Below, piece after piece: positions 50,318-59,558 of a stretch of 64,000 bases of DNA. A model generated the notes under the pieces. It was not told the origin of the DNA and did not search any database. It was given only the letters and a program-made list of their open reading frames with translations. The first letter of the stretch is position 1. The number at the start of each line of letters is the position of its first letter. Position numbers and translations under genes: made by a program. The DNA comes from Ramlibacter algicola (GTDB taxonomy: Bacteria > Pseudomonadota > Gammaproteobacteria > Burkholderiales > Burkholderiaceae_C): contig NZ_JAEDAO010000001.1 of assembly GCF_016641735.1 (NCBI RefSeq), positions 3,162,001 to 3,226,000 of the forward strand, read 5' to 3'.

Positions 50318-50356
50318 CGCTGCGCGCGGCCCAACGCAGAGGGCGCGGAGCAAGCG
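50318..50356. repeat. GCAGAGG-family repeat
   Basis: GCGCTGCGCGCGGCCCAACG then CAGAGGGCGCGGAGCAAGCG closely matches the copy at 7350-7389 (GCGCTGCGCGCGGCTCAACG, CAGAGGACGCAGAG). Both lie just past a gene end. Confidence 0.65.
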
Positions 50357-50392
50357 CGATGCGCCGCGCACTCAGCAGCGCACAATGGGGCC

Positions 50393-51040
50393 ATGACGCC
50401 CCGCAACGTCCTCCTTGCCGGCGCGACCGGCCTTGTCGGCCAGCAGATCCTCGCGGGACTGCTGGCCGATCCGCTGGTTGGCGAGGTCCACACGCTGGGC
50501 CGCCGGCCGCTCGCGGCGCAGGGCGACAAGCACGCGCACCACGTCGTCGACTTCACCGCGCTGCCGATGCTGCCGCCGGTGCACGAGGCGTACCTCGCGC
50601 TGGGCACCACGATCAAGGTGGCAGGCAGCCAGGCCGCGTTCCGCGCGGTCGACCACGACGCGAACCTGGCCGTCGCGAAGGCGGCGCAGGCCGCGGGTGC
50701 GTTGCGCGTGGGACTGGTGAGCGCGATGGGCGCCGATGCGCGTTCGTCGATCTTCTACAACCGCGTCAAGGGCGAGACCGAGGACGCCCTCGCCGCCCTC
50801 GCCTTCCCGGGCCTGGTGATCGCGCGGCCGTCCTTCCTGGTCGGCGACCGCGAAGCCCTGGGGCAGCCGCGCCGCGGCGGCGAGAAGGTCGCGCGCGTGG
50901 TCAGCACCTGGCTGCGCCCCGTGATCCCCGCCAACTACCGCGCCATCCCCGCCGCCGACGTCGCCGCCGCCCTGCTGGAAGCCGTGCCGAAAGCGCACGG
51001 CGTGCACGTCATGCTGTCGGGCCAGATGCAGCGGCGCTGA
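50393..51040 (+). CDS. NAD(P)-binding atypical SDR
   Basis: A 215-residue Rossmann-fold protein opening TPRNVLLAGATGLVGQQILA (GxTGxVG dinucleotide motif). VGLVSAMGADARSSIFYNRV, then KGETEDALAALAFPGLVIAR, with a Tyr-x-x-x-Lys-like YNRVK pair, and ARPSFLVGDRE are typical of the small atypical SDRs related to HTATIP2/YwnB. These bind NADP(H) and may be regulators or reductases with unknown substrate. It overlaps nothing and is convergent with the transglutaminase-like gene. Confidence 0.85.
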   Translation: MTPRNVLLAGATGLVGQQILAGLLADPLVGEVHTLGRRPLAAQGDKHAHHVVDFTALPMLPPVHEAYLALGTTIKVAGSQAAFRAVDHDANLAVAKAAQAAGALRVGLVSAMGADARSSIFYNRVKGETEDALAALAFPGLVIARPSFLVGDREALGQPRRGGEKVARVVSTWLRPVIPANYRAIPAADVAAALLEAVPKAHGVHVMLSGQMQRR

Positions 51041-51077
51041 TGAAGGCGGACACCCGAAGCGCCGAGCGCGAGGGTGA

Positions 51078-51938
51078 CTAGGAAGCCCTGCGCTCGATCG
51101 AAGGGGGCAAGGGCGGCCGGCCGTCACGCAAGTCGGTGATGGCGCGCTGCATGCCGGGCGCGAGCAGGTTCCAGTGCATGGACCGCACCACTCGGTGGTG
51201 CTGGCTGCGGTACGCGTCGGAATGGATCCGCTGCGCCGGGTCGTGCGTGCAGCCATGGTCGGCCAGCACCATCGGGTCGGACGCGGGCGGCAGCGAGTTG
51301 ACGTACGCACCGTCCAGGCCGTTCCAGATCGCATGGCCGTCGCGGTGGATGCCGAAGCCGTGCGACCAGCCGTACTCGCGCAGCCGCTGGCGCGCGGCGG
51401 CCATGTACGCCGCGTCGAAGATGTAGGTGTCGGTCATCACCCAGCGCTCGCCGATCCAGGCTTCCACGAAGGGTCGCGAGCCGCTTTCCAGCCGCGTGAC
51501 CAGGCCGCGCAGGATGTCGCCCTTCATCTCGTACCAATGCAGGCGCGCGGGGATGCCGGCCAGCCGCAGCAGCGCGACGATGAGCGTGCCCTTGTCGGGT
51601 GAGTCCCCGCAGCCCGCATCGAGCACCTCGCGCGCGGTTCGCGTGTGCAGCTTCAGCGGCTTGGCGAAGGGCATCCGCTTGACGAAGGCGTAGACGGCGA
51701 GCGCGCGCTCACGGTCGTTCTTGCCCAGCTGGGTGAGCGAACGCGCACGCAGCCGCAGGCGCGGGTCATCGAGATCGAGCAGCGAGGTCGAGCGCAGCCA
51801 CGCCTGGGGCGCGTCGTCGCTGCGCCCGGACGGGACGGACAGGTCGTTCAATTGGGATGCAAGGCAGGCGGCACGCGGACCCGGCGCCGCCGGACCCCCT
51901 CTGGGAGCGCCGGGCCTTCGCGTGGGCCCGTGCGCCAT
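51078..51938 (-). CDS. Transglutaminase-like domain protein
   Basis: About 287 residues; the start is uncertain (ATG 51938, GTG 51944, or a TTG near 51850 that would remove a low-complexity Pro/Gly/Arg head). The core has AREVLDAGCGDSPDKGTLIV then ALLRLAGIPARLHWYEMKG: the cysteine in a Gly-Cys-Gly-Asp turn followed by LLRLAGIPAR is the transglutaminase/peptidase-like catalytic block. FVEAWIGERWVMTDTYIFDA supplies the region with the remaining triad residues. The C-terminal part (HSDAYRSQHHRVVRSMHWNL) is His-rich. Transglutaminase-like bacterial proteins are usually cysteine peptidases; the substrate is unknown. Confidence 0.8.
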   Translation of the reverse strand: MAHGPTRRPGAPRGGPAAPGPRAACLASQLNDLSVPSGRSDDAPQAWLRSTSLLDLDDPRLRLRARSLTQLGKNDRERALAVYAFVKRMPFAKPLKLHTRTAREVLDAGCGDSPDKGTLIVALLRLAGIPARLHWYEMKGDILRGLVTRLESGSRPFVEAWIGERWVMTDTYIFDAAYMAAARQRLREYGWSHGFGIHRDGHAIWNGLDGAYVNSLPPASDPMVLADHGCTHDPAQRIHSDAYRSQHHRVVRSMHWNLLAPGMQRAITDLRDGRPPLPPSIERRAS

Positions 51939-52051
51939 GGACACCTGATGATTTTAGGTGCGTCCCCGTTGCAGGACCCGTCGAGGTTGATGCATTCGCG
52001 GCATCGCTCGCACCCCGCCGTGGGGCGCGGGTTCTGGCGAGCCGGGCCGCC

Positions 52052-52798
52052 TCAGGTCTCGGCGCGCAGCCAGGGCGCCGGCTGGTCCAGCTTCGGGAGG
52101 CGCTTGCGCGAGGCCAGCACCATGTCGATGTCCTCGCGGGCATCGTCGATGAGGGCGACGATGGCTTTCTCCGCCTTGGCCGGGTTGCGGCCCGCGACGG
52201 CATCGAGCACGGCACGGTGCAGCGGCAGCGAATCGCGCGGGCCGCCCTTGCGCGTCGTGGAAATCTCGAAACTCGTGCGCAGGAGGGCCCCGATCGCCTT
52301 GCTCATCTGGACCACCATGCGGTTGTGCGCCGCGCGCAGCAGGCCCTGGTGGAAGGCGAGGTCGTGGGTGACGTAGTCGCCGCCCTCCTCGACCGCGCTG
52401 CGCATCCCCTCGAAGGCGGCGCGCAGGCCGGCCACGTCCTCGGCCGTCGCCCGCTCGGCGGCCAGCCGCACGGCAGCCGGCTCGACGATGCGGCGCAGCT
52501 CCTGCAGGTCGCGCAGGAACTCGCGGCTGAGGCCGGCGCGGGACTGCCAGACCACCACGTCCGGATCGAACCAGTTCCACTGCTCCGGCGGCTGCACGCG
52601 GGTGCCCACCTTGGGACCGCTGCTGACCAGGCCCTTGGCGACCAGCGACTTGACCGCCTCGCGCACCACGGTGCGGCTGACCCCCAGCATTTCGCACAGC
52701 GCCGGCTCGGGCGGCAGCGACGCGCCCGCGGCCCAGCGCCCGGCGACGATGGCGGCGCCGAGGTGGTCGACCGTGTTGCCGTGGACGTTCTTGATCAT
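52052..52798 (-). CDS. FadR-type GntR family regulator (FCD domain)
   Basis: The 248-residue protein has an N-terminal GntR winged helix (GNTVDHLGAAIVAGRWAAGA, SLPPEPALCEMLGVSRTVVR, EAVKSLVAKGLVSSGPKVGT) and an all-helical FCD ligand domain (LQELRRIVEPAAVRLAAERA, DLAFHQGLLRAAHNRMVV). The Asp and His residues for metal-assisted carboxylate binding are present (DLAFHQG). FCD regulators usually sense sugar acids or other carboxylates. It diverges from the ABC transporter and so probably represses the sugar-acid unit, lifting on binding an aldonate or a 2-keto-3-deoxy acid. Confidence 0.92.
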   Translation of the reverse strand: MIKNVHGNTVDHLGAAIVAGRWAAGASLPPEPALCEMLGVSRTVVREAVKSLVAKGLVSSGPKVGTRVQPPEQWNWFDPDVVVWQSRAGLSREFLRDLQELRRIVEPAAVRLAAERATAEDVAGLRAAFEGMRSAVEEGGDYVTHDLAFHQGLLRAAHNRMVVQMSKAIGALLRTSFEISTTRKGGPRDSLPLHRAVLDAVAGRNPAKAEKAIVALIDDAREDIDMVLASRKRLPKLDQPAPWLRAET

Positions 52799-52937
52799 GG
52801 CATCGAGGCAGCCAAAGGTATGACGATATGAGGATTGGGCCCCCGGGGTTTCCCCGCACCCCAGCGTTTTTCCGGATCGGAATGGCCGGCCTGCGTGCTA
52901 CAAGGTCGCGGTTCAACCAAGAGGTCGCCTGCACGCA
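52799..52937. promoter_or_regulatory. Divergent promoter region between regulator and ABC transporter
   Basis: A 139-base gap holding promoters for both directions. The AT-rich stretch GGTATGACGATATGAGGATT (52817-52836), 19 bases from the regulator's start codon, contains two direct TATG elements and is the most likely place for the regulator to bind. No clear palindrome was found, so the site is only a candidate. Confidence 0.35.
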
Positions 52938-54017
<1,080 letters not shown>

Positions 54018-54051
54018 TCCGCGCGCTTTCCCACCCCCCTAGGAGACAACC

Positions 54052-55365
54052 ATGTCCGACAACCGTCGCGTATTCATCAAGAAGACGACCGCCACGGCGG
54101 CGGCCGTCACGGTGCCGATGCTCTGGCCGGGCCTGGCCAGCGCGCAGTGGAACAACCAGCCGGAAAAGGGCGCCAAGCTGCGCGTGCTGCGCTGGAAGCG
54201 CTTCGTGCAGGGTGACGAGGACGCGTACATGGCGAACGTCAAGAAGTTCACCGAGAAGACCGGCATCGAAGTCCGCGTGGACAACGAAGGCTGGGAAGAC
54301 GTGCGCCCGAAGGCCGCGGTGGCCGCCAACACCGGCGCCGGCCCGGACATCATCCTGTCGACCAACGACGACGCCAACCTGTACCCGGACAAGCTGGTCG
54401 ACGTCACCGACCTGGCCGAGTACCTGGGCAAGAAGTACGGCGGCTGGTACCAGGGCGCGCAGGCCTACTGCCGCCCCGACGGCAAGAAGTGGATCGCCGT
54501 GCCGCTGGGCTGCGCCGGGTCGATGATGGTCTACCGCGGCAGCCAGGTGAAGGCCGCCGGCTTCGACGCCTTCCCCAAGGACACCGACGGCTTCCTGAAG
54601 ATGTTCAAGGCCCTGAAGGACAAGGGCACCCCCGGCGGCATGGCGCTGGGCAACGCCACCGGCGACGGCCTGTGGTGCAACTGGCTGGTGTGGGCCTTCG
54701 GCGGCATGCTGGTCGACAAGAACAACAAGGTCGTCATCAACAGCGCCGAGACGCAGAAGGCGCTGGAGTACGGCAAGGAGCTGTACGCCAGCTTCGTGCC
54801 CGGCACGCTGAGCTGGCTGGACCCGAACAACAACAAGGCCTTCCTGGACGGCCAGTGCTCGGTGACCAACAACGGCATCTCGATCTACTACGCCGCCAAG
54901 AACTCCACCGACCCCAAGGTCAAGGAGATGGCCTCCGACATCCAGCACGCCGCGTTCCCGGTCGGCCCCGTCGGCGTGCCGACCGAGTCCCACCTGTTCT
55001 TCAACCAGATGATCTTCAAGCACACGAAGTACCCGAAGGCCGCCAAGGAGTTCGTGCGCTTCATGATGGAGCAGGAACAGTTCGACCCGTGGCTCACCGG
55101 TGCCGGCGGCTACGTCGCGCCCCCGCTGGACGCCTACGCGAAGATCGCGGTGTGGACGGCCGATCCGAAGAACACCCCGTACCGCGACGCCGTCAAGAAC
55201 ATGCGTCCCGCCGGCTACGCAGGCAAGCTGGGCTACGCCTCGGCGGGCGCCGGCGCCGACTTCATCATCGTGAACATGGTCGCCGAAGCCGTCAGCGGCT
55301 CGAAGTCGCCCAAGGAAGCGATGGAACGCGCCGCCCAGCGAGCCGAGCGCTACTACAAGGTCTGA
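54052..55365 (+). CDS. Periplasmic sugar-binding protein of the ABC transporter
   Basis: A 437-residue binding protein with a Tat-type signal: SDNRRVFIKKTTATAAAVTV then LWPGLASAQW, so it is exported folded. The mature chain shows the cluster B/CUT1 pattern: KLRVLRWKRFVQGDEDAYMA, FTEKTGIEVRVDNEGWEDV, AAVAANTGAGPDIILSTNDD, then GAGGYVAPPLDAYAKIAVW. An AGGAG site precedes the ATG, 34 bases after the ATPase gene. The ligand is likely a monosaccharide, polyol or sugar acid that feeds the downstream catabolic genes. Confidence 0.93.
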   Translation: MSDNRRVFIKKTTATAAAVTVPMLWPGLASAQWNNQPEKGAKLRVLRWKRFVQGDEDAYMANVKKFTEKTGIEVRVDNEGWEDVRPKAAVAANTGAGPDIILSTNDDANLYPDKLVDVTDLAEYLGKKYGGWYQGAQAYCRPDGKKWIAVPLGCAGSMMVYRGSQVKAAGFDAFPKDTDGFLKMFKALKDKGTPGGMALGNATGDGLWCNWLVWAFGGMLVDKNNKVVINSAETQKALEYGKELYASFVPGTLSWLDPNNNKAFLDGQCSVTNNGISIYYAAKNSTDPKVKEMASDIQHAAFPVGPVGVPTESHLFFNQMIFKHTKYPKAAKEFVRFMMEQEQFDPWLTGAGGYVAPPLDAYAKIAVWTADPKNTPYRDAVKNMRPAGYAGKLGYASAGAGADFIIVNMVAEAVSGSKSPKEAMERAAQRAERYYKV

Positions 55366-55406
55366 TCGCCTTTTCGCACCAGCAGTAGAGGAAGGACCCC
55401 CTCCGC

Positions 55407-56312
55407 GTGTCGACCGCCCGCCTGCAGAACAACCGCAACTTTCTCGGGCTGGCGTTCATGCTGCCCGCGGCGGTGCTCCTCCTCCTGTTCCTCACCTACC
55501 CGCTCGGCCTGGGCGTGTGGCTGGGGTTCACCGACACCAAGATCGGCCGCGGCGGTGGCTGGATCGGCCTGGAGAACTACCAGTTCCTCTGGGGCGATTC
55601 GGTCACCCGCCTCGCGCTGTTCAACACCCTGTTCTACACGGTGGTGGCCAGCATCGTGAAGTTCGTGCTGGGCCTGTGGCTGGCCATCCTGCTGAACGAG
55701 AAGATCCCGTTCAAGACCTTCTTCCGCACGGTCATCCTGCTGCCGTACATCGTGCCGACCGCACTGTCGGCCATCGCGTTCTGGTGGATCTACGACTCGC
55801 AGTTCTCCATCATCAGCTGGGTGCTGGTGAAGACCGGCCTCATCAGCACCTACATCGATTTCCTGGGCGACCCGTACAACGCGCGGTTCGCCACCATCGT
55901 GGCCAACGTCTGGCGCGGCGTGCCCTTCGTGGCCATCACGCTGCTGGCCGGGCTGCAGACCATCTCGCCTTCGCTGTACGAAGCCGGCGCCATCGACGGC
56001 GCCAGCGGCTGGCAGCGGTTCCGCTTCATCACGCTGCCGCTGCTGACGCCCATCATCGCGGTGGTGATGACGTTCTCGGTGCTGTTCACGTTCACCGACT
56101 TCCAGCTGATCTACGTGCTGACGCGCGGCGGCCCGCTCAACGCCACGCACCTGATGGCCACGCTGTCGTTCCAGCGCGCCATCCCGGGCGGCGCGCTCGG
56201 CGAGGGCGCCGCCATCGCGGTGGCGATGATCCCGTTCCTGCTGGCGTCCATCCTCTTCTCCTACTTCGGGCTGCAGCGCCGTGCGTGGCAGCAAGGCGGC
56301 AGCGACAAATGA
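55407..56312 (+). CDS. Sugar ABC transporter permease (MalF/UgpA-like)
   Basis: A 301-residue permease starting at a GTG (55407) with GAGGAAGG upstream. It has six membrane segments: FLGLAFMLPAAVLLLLFLTY, TLFYTVVASIVKFVLGLWLA, VILLPYIVPTALSAIAFWWI and so on. The EAA loop reads YEAGAIDGASGWQRFRFITL, the site that docks the ATPase. It pairs with the next gene, which starts in its stop codon (ATGA). Confidence 0.94.
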   Translation: MSTARLQNNRNFLGLAFMLPAAVLLLLFLTYPLGLGVWLGFTDTKIGRGGGWIGLENYQFLWGDSVTRLALFNTLFYTVVASIVKFVLGLWLAILLNEKIPFKTFFRTVILLPYIVPTALSAIAFWWIYDSQFSIISWVLVKTGLISTYIDFLGDPYNARFATIVANVWRGVPFVAITLLAGLQTISPSLYEAGAIDGASGWQRFRFITLPLLTPIIAVVMTFSVLFTFTDFQLIYVLTRGGPLNATHLMATLSFQRAIPGGALGEGAAIAVAMIPFLLASILFSYFGLQRRAWQQGGSDK

Positions 56313-57184
56313 CAAACAAGGTCGACCACGACAACGAGGGGATGGGGTTCCTGACCTCGCTGCCCCGCCAGATGGTGGTGACGTGGCTGCCGCTGGGCAT
56401 CTTCGTGTTCGTGCTGCTGTTCCCGTTCTACTGGATGGCGATCACGTCGTTCAAGCCTGACAACGAACTGCTCTCGCGCGAGGGCAACCCGTTCTGGGTG
56501 ATCAACCCGACGCTGGCGCACTTCAACAAGCTGCTGTTCCACACCTCGTACCCCGAGTGGCTGTGGAACACGATGGTGGTGTCGGTGGTGTCCACCTTCG
56601 TGTCGCTGCTGGCTTCGGTGATGGCCGCGTACTCGATCGAGCGGCTGCGCTTCCGCGGCTCCAAGCAGGTGGGCCTGTCCATCTTCCTGGCTTACCTGGT
56701 GCCGCCGTCGATCCTGTTCATCCCGCTGGCGGCCATCGTCTTCCAGCTCGGGCTGTTCGACACCAAGTGGGCGCTGATCCTCACCTACCCCACCTTCCTG
56801 ATCCCCTTCGCCACCTGGCTGCTCATGGGCTACTTCCGCTCGATCCCCTTCGAGCTGGAGGAATGCGCGCTGATCGACGGTGCCACCCGCCTGCAGATCC
56901 TGTGGAAGATCGTGCTGCCGCTGTCCGTGCCCGGCCTCATCTCGGCCGGCATCTTCGCGTTCACGCTGTCGTGGAACGAGTTCATCTACGCGCTCACCTT
57001 CATCTCCTCGTCCGAGGTCAAGACGGTGCCGGTGGGCGTGGTCACCGAGCTGGTCGAGGGCGACGTCTACCACTGGGGCGCCCTGATGGCCGGCGCGCTG
57101 CTGGGCTCGCTGCCGGTGGCGGTGATCTATTCGTTCTTCGTCGAGTACTACGTCTCCGGCATGACCGGCGCCGTGAAAGAGTAA
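56309..57184 (+). CDS. Sugar ABC transporter permease (MalG/UgpE-like)
   Basis: A 291-residue permease starting within the preceding stop (ATGA). N-terminal cytoplasmic head (KVDHDNEGMGFLTSLPRQMV), then six helices; LEECALIDGATRLQILWKIV is the EAA loop. FAFTLSWNEFIYALTFISSS is typical of MalG-like partners. An unusually long hairpin of repeats follows the stop and separates it from the dehydratase gene. Confidence 0.94.
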   Translation: MTNKVDHDNEGMGFLTSLPRQMVVTWLPLGIFVFVLLFPFYWMAITSFKPDNELLSREGNPFWVINPTLAHFNKLLFHTSYPEWLWNTMVVSVVSTFVSLLASVMAAYSIERLRFRGSKQVGLSIFLAYLVPPSILFIPLAAIVFQLGLFDTKWALILTYPTFLIPFATWLLMGYFRSIPFELEECALIDGATRLQILWKIVLPLSVPGLISAGIFAFTLSWNEFIYALTFISSSEVKTVPVGVVTELVEGDVYHWGALMAGALLGSLPVAVIYSFFVEYYVSGMTGAVKE

Positions 57185-57196
57185 ACAGCCGAACTT

Positions 57197-57303
57197 CCGA
57201 ACGCAGAGGACGCAGAAGTACGCAGAGGACGCAGAAGAAGGCAACAAGATTGTTCTTGTCTCTTCTGCGTCCTCTGCGCTTGCTCTGCGTCCTCTGCGTT
57301 CGG
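57197..57303. repeat. 107-bp perfectly placed hairpin of GCAGAGG repeats
   Basis: The left arm (57197-57248) holds two tandem copies of ACGCAGAGGACGCAGAAG. The right arm (57255-57303) is the reverse complement with a few differences (CTTCTGCGTCCTCTGCG twice). The loop is six bases (ATTGTT). The arms can pair over about 50 bp. It fills most of the 150-base gap between the last permease gene and the dehydratase gene. Confidence 0.9.
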
Positions 57304-57334
57304 CAGTCCGTTTTCCTGCTTCAATCGAGCCACC

Positions 57335-59074
57335 ATGTCTGACTCCCCCCGCAAGAAGAAACCCGAAGAGCTGCGCTCGCAGCAATGGTTCGGCCGCATG
57401 GACCGCGACGGGTTCGCGTACCGCAGCTGGGTCAAGGGCAAGGGCGTGCCGCACGACCAGTTCGACGGGCGGCCCGTCATCGGCATCTGCAACACCTTCA
57501 GCGAGCTCACACCCTGCAACTCGCATTTCCGCACGCTGGCCGAGCAGGTCAAGATCGGCGTGTACGAAGCGGGCGGCTTCCCGCTCGAGTTCCCGGTGAT
57601 GTCGCTCGGCGAGACGCTGCTGCGCCCCACCGCCATGCTGTACCGCAACCTGGCGAGCATGGACGTCGAGGAATCGATCCGCGGCAACCCGGTCGACGGC
57701 GTCGTGCTGCTCATGGGCTGCGACAAGACCACGCCCTCGCTGGTGATGGGTGCGTCCAGCGTCGACCTGCCCACCATCGGCGTGTCCGGCGGCCCGATGC
57801 TCAATGGCAAGTGGCGCGGCCAGGAACTCGGCTCCGGCACCGGCCTGTGGAGCATGAGTGAGCAGGTGCGCGCCGGCACGCTGCGGCTGCAGGACTTCTT
57901 CGAGGCCGAGAGCTGCATGCACCGCAGCCACGGCCACTGCATGACGATGGGCACCGCGTCGACGATGGCCAGCATGGTCGAGGCGCTGGGCCTGGGCCTG
58001 CCCGGCAACGCCGCCTACCCCGCCGTCGACGGCCGCCGCAACGTGCTCGCGCGCATGGCCGGCCGCCGCATCGTCGACATGGTGCACAGCGACCAGAAGC
58101 TGTCGACCATCCTCACGCGCCAGGCCTTCGAGAACGCCATCAAGACGCTGGCGGCGATCGGCGGCTCGACCAACGCGGTGATCCACCTGATCGCCATCGC
58201 GCGCCGCATCGGCGTCGAACTCGCCATCGAGGACTTCGACAAGCTGGGCAGCGAGATGCCCTGCCTGCTGAACCTGCAGCCCTCGGGCAAGCACCTGATG
58301 GAGGACTTCTGCTACGCCGGCGGGCTGCCGGCGCTGATGAAGGAGATCCAGCAGCACCTGCACCTGGACGTCGTCACGGCCAGCGGCAAGACGGTGCGCG
58401 AGAACATCGCCGAGGCGGTGAACTACAACACCGAGGTGATCCAGCCGCTGGAGCAGCCGTTCAAGGACAAGGCCGGCATCGCCGTGCTGCGCGGCAACCT
58501 CGCGCCGCGGGGCGCGGTCATCAAGCCCAGCGCCGCCACGCCGGCGCTGATGCAGCACAAGGGCCGCGCCGTGGTGTTCGAGGACATCGAGGACTTCCAC
58601 AAGCGCATCGACGACGAGTCGCTGGACATCGACGAGACCTGCGTGATGGTGCTGAAGAACTGCGGCCCCAAGGGCTACCCCGGCATGGCCGAGGTCGGCA
58701 ACATGCCGCTGCCGCCCAAGGTGCTGCGCAAGGGCATCACCGACATGGTCCGCATCAGCGACGCCCGCATGAGCGGCACCGCCTACGGCACCGTCGTCCT
58801 CCACACCGCCCCCGAAGCCGCCGCCGGCGGCCCGCTCGCGATCGTGCAGAACGGCGACCTGATCGAGCTCGATGTCCCCAACCGCAAGCTGCAGCTGCAC
58901 ATCTCCGACGACGAACTGCAGAAACGCCTCCAGGCCTGGACGCCCCCGAAGCCGCCGCTGTCGTCGGGCTACTGGAAGCTGTACGTCGACCACGTGCTGC
59001 AGGCCGATGAAGGCGTCGACCTCGACTTCCTGGTCGGCAAGCGCGGCGCATTCGTGCCGCGCGACAACCACTAG
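57335..59074 (+). CDS. IlvD/Edd family aldonate dehydratase
   Basis: The 579-residue protein belongs to the IlvD/Edd family, closer to L-arabinonate/D-xylonate/galactonate dehydratases than to IlvD itself. Cysteines expected to hold the [2Fe-2S] cluster are in GICNTFSELTPCNSHF, LLMGCDKTTPSLVMGA and CMHRSHGHCMTMGTASTMAS. RISDARMSGTAYGTVVLHTA is the conserved C-terminal metal/substrate block. The enzyme removes water from an aldonate to give a 2-keto-3-deoxy acid. KDG and KDGal kinase genes downstream favour a hexonate; pentonate activity cannot be excluded. Confidence 0.88.
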   Translation: MSDSPRKKKPEELRSQQWFGRMDRDGFAYRSWVKGKGVPHDQFDGRPVIGICNTFSELTPCNSHFRTLAEQVKIGVYEAGGFPLEFPVMSLGETLLRPTAMLYRNLASMDVEESIRGNPVDGVVLLMGCDKTTPSLVMGASSVDLPTIGVSGGPMLNGKWRGQELGSGTGLWSMSEQVRAGTLRLQDFFEAESCMHRSHGHCMTMGTASTMASMVEALGLGLPGNAAYPAVDGRRNVLARMAGRRIVDMVHSDQKLSTILTRQAFENAIKTLAAIGGSTNAVIHLIAIARRIGVELAIEDFDKLGSEMPCLLNLQPSGKHLMEDFCYAGGLPALMKEIQQHLHLDVVTASGKTVRENIAEAVNYNTEVIQPLEQPFKDKAGIAVLRGNLAPRGAVIKPSAATPALMQHKGRAVVFEDIEDFHKRIDDESLDIDETCVMVLKNCGPKGYPGMAEVGNMPLPPKVLRKGITDMVRISDARMSGTAYGTVVLHTAPEAAAGGPLAIVQNGDLIELDVPNRKLQLHISDDELQKRLQAWTPPKPPLSSGYWKLYVDHVLQADEGVDLDFLVGKRGAFVPRDNH

Positions 59075-59084
59075 CCATACCCGT

Positions 59085-59151
59085 CGTCCCCGCGAAGGCG
59101 GGGACCCGCGGCTTCCCCTCCTGTCATTCCGGCGAAAGCCGGAATCCATCG
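59085..59151. repeat. Two REP-like units
   Basis: CGTCCCCGCGAAGGCGGGGA followed by CCCGCGGCTTCC, then CTGTCATTCCGGCGAAAGCC followed by GGAATCCATCGCT. Both are hairpins of the family seen throughout the window; here they are in the same orientation. They start 11 bases after the dehydratase gene. Confidence 0.8.
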
Positions 59152-59174
59152 CTGCACAAGCGCCACGGGTTCCG

Positions 59175-59460
59175 GGCGGGCGCGTCAGGCGGTGCCTGCC
59201 GGGTCCGATTTCCGGAGTCGGAGTGACGCGCGCGGGCGCGGGGCCTGGGCGCGACCAGCGGGAGCAAACCTCTTTGGCTGCCTACTGACTCGCGGGCCCT
59301 GTTTGAGCAGTGCGCGCAGCGCACAGCGAGTCCGGACCGCGCGGCCCCGCGCCCGCCAAGCACAGCGCGACTGTTCGCAGAGGCGCTCGCGCCAGCGAGA
59401 GGCCGCGCAACGGAGAGGCGGAGCATGAGGACCCGGCAGGCATCGCCTGGCGCGCTCGCC
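59175..59460 (+). ncRNA. Candidate structured non-coding element, 286 nt, closed by a 32-bp helix
   Basis: No conserved ORF covers this stretch. Bases 59175-59206 pair with 59429-59460 over 32 consecutive positions: 29 are Watson-Crick and three (59179/59456, 59185/59450, 59192/59443) are G-U wobbles when read as plus-strand RNA. On the minus strand those three would be A-C mismatches, which points to a plus-strand RNA. Nested inside, 59232-59245 pairs perfectly with 59343-59356 (14 bp), and it encloses hairpin GTGCGC-GCA-GCGCAC (59310-59324). A further hairpin CTCGC-GCCA-GCGAG lies at 59386-59399. It could be an RNA gene, a 5' leader of the kinase operon, or a non-coding mobile element. Confidence 0.5.
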
Positions 59461-59490
59461 GGCGCGCGCGAGCACTACCGCGGTGATACG

Positions 59491-59541
59491 CGCATGGATT
59501 CCGGCTTTCGCCGGAATGGCAAAGACGGAAGCCGGAAATGA
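59491..59541. repeat. REP-like unit
   Basis: GCATGGATTCCGGCTTTCGC then CGGAATGGCAAAG, reverse orientation of the unit at 59120, followed by a partial copy (GAAGCCGGAAATGACA). Thus REP-like units flank the structured element at 59175-59460 on both sides in opposite orientation. Confidence 0.75.
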
Positions 59542-59558
59542 CAAGGCGGGCAAGTACG

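Noticed and set aside
52817..52836. A palindromic GntR operator
   Set aside because: The AT-rich stretch contains direct TATG elements but no convincing dyad, so it is kept only as a candidate region.
56261..59149. A 962-codon minus-strand open frame spanning the permease, hairpin and dehydratase
   Set aside because: It runs through the repeat hairpin and has no family similarity that I can see.
59189..59428. Protein-coding reading of the 59.2-59.5 kb region
   Set aside because: Several overlapping open frames exist on both strands, but none has a ribosome-binding site or protein motif, whereas the nested helices explain the sequence better.
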